Positions 5,844-8,575 of a stretch of 8,575 nucleotides of DNA are shown here, piece after piece. The stretch is from Oscillospiraceae bacterium (GTDB lineage: Bacteria; Bacillota; Clostridia; Oscillospirales; Acutalibacteraceae), in the NCBI GenBank assembly GCA_902797915.1, contig CADBUK010000032.1, positions 1 to 8,575 on the forward strand, written 5' to 3'. How positions within the stretch are numbered: position 1 is the first letter of the stretch; each line of letters starts with the position of its first letter. The notes beneath the pieces were generated by a model that was not told the origin of the DNA, did no database searches, and saw nothing but the letters and a program-made list of their open reading frames with translations. Made by a program: the position numbers and the translations under genes.

Positions 5844-6905
5844 ATGGTTTTTGAGGATTTTTATAAGGGCAAAACAGTTCTTGTAACAGGCCATACGGGC
5901 TTTAAGGGAAGCTGGCTTTGCAAAATGCTTGTTATGATGAGCGCAAAGGTTGTGGGCTATTCGCTTGAACCGCCTACCGAGCCGAACCTTTACGAGCTTT
6001 CGGGAATTGATAACGAGATAACCTCTTATATTGCGGACATCAGAAACGCGGACAAGCTTAAAGCCGTTTTTGAAAAGCATCAGCCGCAAATCGTTTTTCA
6101 TCTTGCAGCCCAGCCGTTAGTAAGGGACAGTTACGAAATGCCCGTTTATACTTACGACACCAACGTTATGGGCACGGTAAACGTTTGCGAATGTGTAAGG
6201 CTGTTTCCCTGCGTTAAGTCCTTTTTGAACGTTACAACGGATAAGGTTTACGAAAACGAGGATTTATCGGTTTCCTTTACGGAGGATATGAAGCTTGACG
6301 GGTTTGACCCCTATTCAAACAGCAAATCCTGTTCCGAGCTTGTAACTCACAGCTACAAAAAATCCTTTTTTGACAATATGGACGTTGCCGTTTCAACCGC
6401 AAGGGCGGGCAACGTAATCGGCGGTGGCGATTTCGCTAAGGACAGGCTTGTTCCCGATTGCGTAAGGGCGGTACTCAGCGGGCAGGAAATTATTATCCGC
6501 AACCCCGCTTCAATCAGACCGTTTCAGCACGTGCTTGAACCGCTTTACGTTTACCTGCTGATTGCAAAGAAACAGTTTGAGGATAAACGCTTTCAGGGCT
6601 ATTATAACGTCGGTCCCGACGAGGCGGACTGCATCAGCGCGGGCGAGCTTGCGGATATTTTCTGCAGACTTTGGGGCGGCGCTAACGTTGTCAATAAACC
6701 CGAAATCAACGCGGTTCACGAGGCAAGCTATTTAAAGCTTGACACAAACAAACTCAAAAACACTTTCGGCTGGAGCCCCGTATGGAACATTGAAACGGCG
6801 CTTCAAAAGGTTGTTGAGTGGGTTAAGGTATATGAACAGGGGGGCAGTATTCCTTCTGTAATGGAAAAACAAATCACTGATTTTACGGAGAATATAAATG
6901 TCTGA
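5844..6905 (+). CDS. rfbG: CDP-glucose 4,6-dehydratase
   Basis: This enzyme converts CDP-glucose to CDP-4-dehydro-6-deoxyglucose using a bound NAD. It is an extended short-chain dehydrogenase of 353 residues from the ATG at 5844, a usual RfbG length. The nucleotide-binding loop GHTGFKGSW (16-24) has the GxxGFxG form typical of this family. HLAAQPLVRDSY (86-97) follows, then TTDKVYEN (131-138) carrying the Thr/Asp/Lys of the active site, and the catalytic pair Tyr157-xxx-Lys161 in YSNSK. RPFQHVLEP (225-233) is a strong family marker. It starts two bases after the rfbF stop and overlaps rfbH by 8 bases (ATGTCTGA), so the three genes are probably co-translated. No key residue is missing. The substrate is assigned partly from the neighbouring cytidylyltransferase. 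Confidence 0.96.
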   Translation: MVFEDFYKGKTVLVTGHTGFKGSWLCKMLVMMSAKVVGYSLEPPTEPNLYELSGIDNEITSYIADIRNADKLKAVFEKHQPQIVFHLAAQPLVRDSYEMPVYTYDTNVMGTVNVCECVRLFPCVKSFLNVTTDKVYENEDLSVSFTEDMKLDGFDPYSNSKSCSELVTHSYKKSFFDNMDVAVSTARAGNVIGGGDFAKDRLVPDCVRAVLSGQEIIIRNPASIRPFQHVLEPLYVYLLIAKKQFEDKRFQGYYNVGPDEADCISAGELADIFCRLWGGANVVNKPEINAVHEASYLKLDTNKLKNTFGWSPVWNIETALQKVVEWVKVYEQGGSIPSVMEKQITDFTENINV

Positions 6906-8226
6906 TAATAAGCAGCAGGCTAAGGAGGAAATCTTTAAGCTTGTAGAACAGTATTATAAAGACTATATGCAGACCCCCGAATATAAGGAGGGCGACAGAA
7001 TTTCTTACGCCGCAAGGGTTTTTGATGAAAAGGAAATGGTAAACCTTGTTGACTCGGCGCTTGATTTCTGGCTTACGTCGGGCAGGTATTGCGACGAGTT
7101 TGAAAAAAGGCTCGGTCAGTATCTCGGCGTTAAATACGTTTCGCTTGTAAACTCGGGCTCATCGGCAAACCTGCTTGCGTTTGCCGCGCTTACCTCCCAT
7201 CTCCTCGGCGAAAGGCGCATTAACAGGGGCGATGAGGTTATTACGGTTGCAGCGGGCTTTCCCACAACGGTAACGCCGTGCATCCAGTTCGGCGCAGTGC
7301 CCGTTTTCGTTGACGTAACTGTTCCGCAGTACAATATTGACGTTGATATGCTTGAGTCTGCGCTCAGTGATAAAACAAAGGCGGTTATGATTGCGCATAC
7401 GCTCGGTAATCCGTTCAATATTAAAGCGGTTACGGAGTTCTGTAAAAAGCACAACCTCTGGCTTGTTGAGGATAATTGTGACGCGCTCGGCAGCGAATAT
7501 ACGCTTGACGGAAAAACGGGCTTTACGGGTACCTTCGGCGATATAGGTACGTCAAGTTTTTATCCGCCACATCATATGACGATGGGCGAGGGCGGCGCGG
7601 TTTATACCAACGACGCGCTGCTTAATAAAATTATCCGCTCAATGCGCGACTGGGGCAGGGATTGCGTCTGCCCGTCGGGTATGGACAATATGTGCGGCCA
7701 CCGTTTTGACCGCCAGTACGGCGAGCTTCCTTTAGGCTATGACCACAAATACGTTTACAGCCATTTCGGATTTAATCTTAAAGCAACTGAAATGCAGGCG
7801 GCAATCGGCTGTGCCCAGCTTGAAAAGTTTCCGTCATTCGTTGAGAAAAGAAGGAAGAATTTTAACAGGCTTAAAGAGCTTTTAGCGCCCGTGCAGGACA
7901 GGCTTATTCTTCCCGAGGCTTGCGAAAACAGTAATCCCTCCTGGTTCGGCTTTCTGATTACCTGTCGCAGCAAGGAGGAGAAAAACAGAATTGTTGAGCT
8001 GTGCGAAAGCCGCGGCATTCAAACCCGAATGCTTTTTGCGGGCAATATGATTAAACAGCCCGTTTTTGACGAAATGAGGGCAAGCGGCAACGGCTACAGG
8101 GTAGCAGGCACGCTTGATAATACAAATACAATTATGAACAATTCCTTCTGGCTCGGCGTTTATCCGGGCATGACGGAGGAAAAACTTGCCTATATGGCAA
8201 AAACTGTTATCGACGCAGCAGAATAA
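6898..8226 (+). CDS. rfbH: CDP-4-dehydro-6-deoxyglucose 3-dehydratase (E1, PLP and [2Fe-2S] enzyme)
   Basis: This enzyme removes the C3 hydroxyl of CDP-4-dehydro-6-deoxyglucose together with an NADH-dependent iron-sulfur reductase (E3), giving 3,6-dideoxyhexose precursors. The protein has 442 residues, against about 437 in known E1. It has the aspartate-aminotransferase fold of the DegT/DnrJ/EryC1 group. NSGSSANLLAF (85-95) binds the cofactor phosphate and VEDNCDALGS (190-199) holds the PLP Asp192. SFYPPHHMTMGEGG (220-233) has His225 where aminotransferases have the PLP lysine; this swap defines the dehydratases. The cluster cysteines are visible as Cys194, Cys256-V-Cys258 and Cys266, so the C-x-C-x7-C part is exact. 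The first spacing is 61 rather than the 57 I recall for the Yersinia enzyme, because of about four extra residues near 202-210. GGAG at 6887-6890 supports the ATG, which overlaps rfbG. No E3 gene is in the window. Confidence 0.96.
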   Translation: MSDNKQQAKEEIFKLVEQYYKDYMQTPEYKEGDRISYAARVFDEKEMVNLVDSALDFWLTSGRYCDEFEKRLGQYLGVKYVSLVNSGSSANLLAFAALTSHLLGERRINRGDEVITVAAGFPTTVTPCIQFGAVPVFVDVTVPQYNIDVDMLESALSDKTKAVMIAHTLGNPFNIKAVTEFCKKHNLWLVEDNCDALGSEYTLDGKTGFTGTFGDIGTSSFYPPHHMTMGEGGAVYTNDALLNKIIRSMRDWGRDCVCPSGMDNMCGHRFDRQYGELPLGYDHKYVYSHFGFNLKATEMQAAIGCAQLEKFPSFVEKRRKNFNRLKELLAPVQDRLILPEACENSNPSWFGFLITCRSKEEKNRIVELCESRGIQTRMLFAGNMIKQPVFDEMRASGNGYRVAGTLDNTNTIMNNSFWLGVYPGMTEEKLAYMAKTVIDAAE

Positions 8227-8242
8227 TTAACAGGAGTACAGA

Positions 8243-8575
8243 ATGACTCACAAAAAGTATTTGTTAGATTGCACTTTGCGTGACGGAGGATATATTAACG
8301 ACTGGAATTTCGGGCATGACAACATTGTAAATATATTTGAACGTGTTGTTAATGCAGGAGTTGATGTGATTGAAATTGGCTTTCTTGATGACAGAAGACC
8401 GTTTGATATGAATCGCAGCATTATGCCCGATACATTTAGCGTTGAAAAAATTTATGGCAAACTTGACAAAAAGAATACCATGGTTGTTGGAATGATTGAC
8501 TATGGTACCTGCGATATAAAAAATATACAGCCATGCAGTGAATCTTACCTTGATGGAATCAGAGTAATATTTAAA
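8243..8575 (+). CDS. DRE-TIM (HMGL-like) aldolase family protein, 3' end beyond window
   Basis: The frame is open to the last base (111 codons) without a stop. The ATG is preceded by AGGAG (8232-8236) at six bases, and the gene follows rfbH by 16 bases, so it belongs to the operon. The N-terminus LLDCTLRDGGYINDW (7-21) carries the DxTLRDG signature of the DRE-TIM metallolyases, which includes 4-hydroxy-2-oxovalerate aldolase, HMG-CoA lyase and isopropylmalate synthase. Asp and Arg of this motif bind the divalent metal and stabilise an enolate in characterised members. VDVIEIGFLDDR (39-50) follows as the second barrel strand. The GG after RD and the short N-terminus fit the 'aldolase catalytic domain' proteins often seen in surface polysaccharide loci, rather than catabolic MhpE. 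The reaction is unknown. Composition is much more AT-rich than rfbH, and ATA makes up 4 of 12 Ile codons, suggesting separate ancestry. Confidence 0.85.
   Translation, partial: MTHKKYLLDCTLRDGGYINDWNFGHDNIVNIFERVVNAGVDVIEIGFLDDRRPFDMNRSIMPDTFSVEKIYGKLDKKNTMVVGMIDYGTCDIKNIQPCSESYLDGIRVIFK

Noticed and set aside
7085..7500. rfbH product as an ordinary PLP sugar aminotransferase
   Set aside because: The PLP lysine position holds His225, and the four cluster cysteines are present. Both features mark the E1 dehydratase.

Overview
The window (8,575 bases, all recognised genes on the + strand) looks like a chromosomal stretch of a low-to-mid GC Firmicute, probably a gut-type Clostridia relative. 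The basis is a Clostridia-style Opp/Dpp transporter whose solute-binding protein is a lipoprotein with a short 'LAAC' lipobox, strong AGG-rich ribosome binding sites, U-tract hairpin terminators, extended -10 promoters and near-absence of ATA codons in most genes. This assignment is an inference; no rRNA or other marker is present.

Region 1 (1-3519) is the end of an oligopeptide/dipeptide ABC importer operon: the 3' part of an OppD-type ATPase, a complete OppF-type ATPase that overlaps it by 8 bases, and a 607-residue lipoprotein that binds the substrate. The permease genes would lie upstream, outside the window. The binding protein has its own extended -10 promoter, whose -35 box sits inside the end of oppF. 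Its codon use is visibly stronger than its neighbours', and it is closed by a cUUCGg-capped terminator.

Region 2 (3520-4942) is a single-gene unit with its own promoter(s) and terminator: an M28-family metallopeptidase with two pairs of hydrophobic segments, one of them inserted between metal-ligand motifs. It is probably a membrane-bound aminopeptidase, and its position beside the importer suggests, but does not prove, that it processes peptides.

Region 3 (4943-8575) starts a nucleotide-sugar operon. An extended -10 promoter is followed by a 51-base tract of pure A/T. Then come, tightly packed, glucose-1-phosphate cytidylyltransferase (rfbF), CDP-glucose 4,6-dehydratase (rfbG), the PLP/[2Fe-2S] 3-dehydratase (rfbH), and the 5' part of a DRE-TIM (HMGL-like) aldolase. 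The first three make the CDP-3,6-dideoxy-hexose intermediate known from Salmonella and Yersinia O antigens. The E3 reductase and the product-defining enzyme are not in view. The aldolase is clearly more AT-rich than the rfb genes and may mark the start of a variable cell-surface polysaccharide module.

Three promoters share one plan: TTGCAN, a 17-base spacer, then TGnTAnnAT. There is no stretch over 300 bases without a gene; the largest gaps are 169 and 172 bases and hold the regulatory sites listed. I see no tRNA, rRNA, CRISPR array, insertion sequence or phage gene. I did not find a clearly new system. The best leads are the aldolase joined to a CDP-dideoxysugar operon and the membrane-inserted M28 peptidase.
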